Shown: positions 6,825 through 7,747 of the stretch, piece by piece
Layout of the letters: each line of letters starts with the position of its first letter
Position numbering within the stretch: the first letter of the stretch is position 1
Origin: Nitrososphaerota archaeon
GTDB lineage: Archaea > Thermoproteota > Nitrososphaeria > Nitrososphaerales > UBA183
Length of the DNA stretch: 7,747 nt
Direction: 5' to 3'
Assembly (NCBI GenBank): GCA_027886925.1
Contig: JAPCJN010000098.1
Location: forward strand, 1 to 7,747
The notes under the pieces: generated by a model
Seen by the model: only the letters and a program-made list of their open reading frames with translations
Told to the model about the DNA's origin: nothing
Database searches by the model: none
Made by a program: the position numbers and the translations under genes

Positions 6825-7397
6825 CTATTTCTCCAGCATCCTCGAGAACGTCCAAGAGACCGTGTTGAGGATCTCGGTCAGCCTCTCCTTTTCTCGGTAA
6901 TTCTCGATCACCAAGGCCGATATCTTCCCGTTCTTCTCCGCCAATGAATATTTTAGCTCCTCCCCCTTCTTGAGCCGGCCCTTGGACACGGCGTCCTCAT
7001 CGTTGGACTTCATGCCGGCGAGGATTTTTCCAAGGAGGAACGATTTGAAAGGGGGCGTTTCGGCCTTTAGCGCTATCTCGGCGACCGGCTCGATCTTGAC
7101 TTTCGGCTTGGTCACCTGAGCCACCGCGATGGTCTCGCCGCCCCTGTCTTTCTTCAGTTCGCGTATCTCAGGAATCGGCTCGCCTTCGAACTCGTCCTGA
7201 GAGGGTTTCACGCCTTTTTGGCTGCTCGAAGAAGACACCTCCGACGCGGGCCTGAAGCTCGAAGCACGCAGCACGCTGTCGACCACCGTCAACGCCTCCC
7301 TCAACCTGTCAATCTCCTCTTGGAGCTCTGCTATCCTGCCCTCGATCCAAAGCTTAAGGTCGGCGTTCCGCCTCAGCTGGTCTTCGTTGGTTGCCAT
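6825..7397 (-). CDS. uncharacterised archaeal protein with N-terminal coiled coil
   Basis: From the ATG at 7397 the product is 190 residues (MATNEDQLRRN...). Residues about 5-45 are a heptad-like coiled coil (IEGRIAELQEEIDRLREAL). About 46-105 is a Ser/Pro/charged linker of low complexity (SEVSSSSSQKG, then VTKPKVKIEPV). About 105-190 is a compact C-terminal domain: ETPPFKSFLLGKILAGM, EELKYSLAEKNGKISALVIENYREKERLTEILNTVSWTFSRMLEK. I recall similar C-terminal domains in hypothetical proteins of Thaumarchaeota, but I know no function. An ATG at 7415 would add MFRKKG. It is rejected because the TATA box at 7424-7430 puts initiation near 7401, downstream of it and about 4 nt before the ATG at 7397. 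The gene is divergent from the transporter gene and convergent with the ACT regulator. Confidence 0.82.
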   Translation of the reverse strand: MATNEDQLRRNADLKLWIEGRIAELQEEIDRLREALTVVDSVLRASSFRPASEVSSSSSQKGVKPSQDEFEGEPIPEIRELKKDRGGETIAVAQVTKPKVKIEPVAEIALKAETPPFKSFLLGKILAGMKSNDEDAVSKGRLKKGEELKYSLAEKNGKISALVIENYREKERLTEILNTVSWTFSRMLEK

Positions 7398-7423
7398 CCC
7401 TTTTTTCCTGAACATCGAGCGGT

Positions 7424-7437
7424 CTTAAAACTTTAGC
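7424..7437 (-). promoter_or_regulatory. TATA-like promoter of the coiled-coil protein gene
   Basis: On the - strand this reads GCTAAAGTTTTAAG, with TTTTAAG at 7430-7424. Its centre is 30 nt from the ATG at 7397, the same distance as between the TATA box and the GTG of the beta-CASP gene. A leaderless or near-leaderless transcript is inferred, and this decides between the two possible ATGs of that gene. Confidence 0.6.
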
Positions 7438-7506
7438 AGTGCCAGATAGGCCCCGACTTTGCACACAGAAGACGCAATACCCGGCATTGATGCAAACGCG
7501 GACTGG

Positions 7507-7517
7507 AAACTTTAAGA
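7507..7517 (+). promoter_or_regulatory. TATA-like promoter of the membrane protein gene
   Basis: AAACTTTAAGA is the AT-rich core upstream of the last gene. Initiation about 26 nt from its centre would fall near 7540. That is 5 nt before the in-frame TTG at 7545, or about 17 nt before the ATG at 7557. Confidence 0.55.
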
Positions 7518-7556
7518 TGTTTGCGACTCGGTCGGGCGAGACGATTGCAGGTTCGA

Positions 7557-7747
7557 ATGGGCACAAGGCGAATCGCCGCCGTCGCGGTGTTCGCGGCAGT
7601 CTACGCGGTCCTCAGCCTCATCCCCGTATCAAGGCTCATCAACAATGTGAGCTTCCTCACGATGGCTGAGACGTTCAGCCCGCTCACAGGGATGATACTC
7701 GGCCCCGTTGATGGGGGCCTCTCGGTATTGATCGGGACATTCGCTTC
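7557..7747 (+). CDS. integral membrane protein, probable ECF transporter S component (3' end outside window)
   Basis: Sixty-three residues are visible before the window ends. A basic start (MGTRR) leads into a first transmembrane helix at about 6-23 (IAAVAVFAAVYAVLSLIP). A short loop with VSFLTMAETFSPL follows, then a second hydrophobic stretch, LTGMILGPVDGGLSVLIGTF. The small-residue helix, the acidic residue in the loop and the 'GMILGPVDGGLSVLIGT' pattern resemble S components of energy-coupling factor transporters. These bind a vitamin or metal and pair with a T component and two ATPases. The substrate is not readable, and the rest of the protein is needed to confirm the family. The ATG at 7557 is taken as start; a TTG at 7545 adds four residues and sits closer to the TATA box. 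It is divergent from the coiled-coil protein gene. Confidence 0.7.
   Translation, partial: MGTRRIAAVAVFAAVYAVLSLIPVSRLINNVSFLTMAETFSPLTGMILGPVDGGLSVLIGTFA

Noticed and set aside
6711..6947. 78-codon + strand frame after the ACT regulator
   Set aside because: Half of it is antisense to the coiled-coil gene, and the rest is in the convergent spacer with no promoter. The translation shows no domain or hydrophobic pattern.
7547..7562. GGTTCGAAT motif resembling a tRNA T-loop
   Set aside because: The flanking bases do not form a 5-bp stem, and no acceptor or anticodon arm can be drawn upstream. The same holds for the GGTTCGAGG near 6233, which lies inside the ACT regulator gene.

Overview
The window reads as a GC-rich archaeal chromosome segment, most plausibly from the TACK/Thaumarchaeota-Bathyarchaeia side of the tree, although the lineage is an inference. 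The signs are AT-rich TATA-like boxes about 30 nt before start codons with little or no Shine-Dalgarno sequence, frequent GTG/TTG starts, arginine written largely as AGG/AGA, and protein families that are typically archaeal (an HTH+ACT regulator of the COG2061 type, a single-protein RNase J-like beta-CASP nuclease, a TldD/TldE pair). No rRNA, tRNA, CRISPR array, insertion sequence or integration scar was seen. The content looks like housekeeping genome, not a mobile island.

Layout. Bases 1-912 (+) hold the C-terminal HEAT-repeat end of what looks like an M1-family aminopeptidase, cut off by the window start. It converges tail to tail with a HAD phosphatase gene (909-1613, -), and the two stop codons share one CTAG. 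Directly upstream of the HAD gene, 8 nt away, is a 43-codon gene for a single-pass membrane protein (1622-1753, -). A divergent intergenic stretch (1754-1897) carries a TATA-like box for each side. To its right is a beta-CASP metallo-beta-lactamase nuclease (1898-3256, +).

A probable operon follows on the + strand: tldD (3332-4780), tldE/pmbA (4783-6150, 2 nt after tldD) and an HTH+ACT regulator (about 6084-6704). TldD has the full zinc-protease motif. TldE lacks it and is expected to be the non-catalytic partner. The regulator has no ordinary start codon where its family should begin.

A 120-bp convergent spacer (6705-6824), in which I see no convincing terminator, separates the operon from an uncharacterised coiled-coil protein (6825-7397, -). 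That gene is divergent from a membrane protein cut off by the window end (7557-7747, +), probably the substrate-binding S component of an ECF vitamin/micronutrient transporter. The 159-bp spacer between them contains two facing TATA-like boxes.

Nothing here forms an obvious new defence or biosynthetic system. The most useful second looks are the small membrane protein gene, the start of the ACT regulator and its link to TldD/TldE, and the uncharacterised coiled-coil protein next to a transporter gene.
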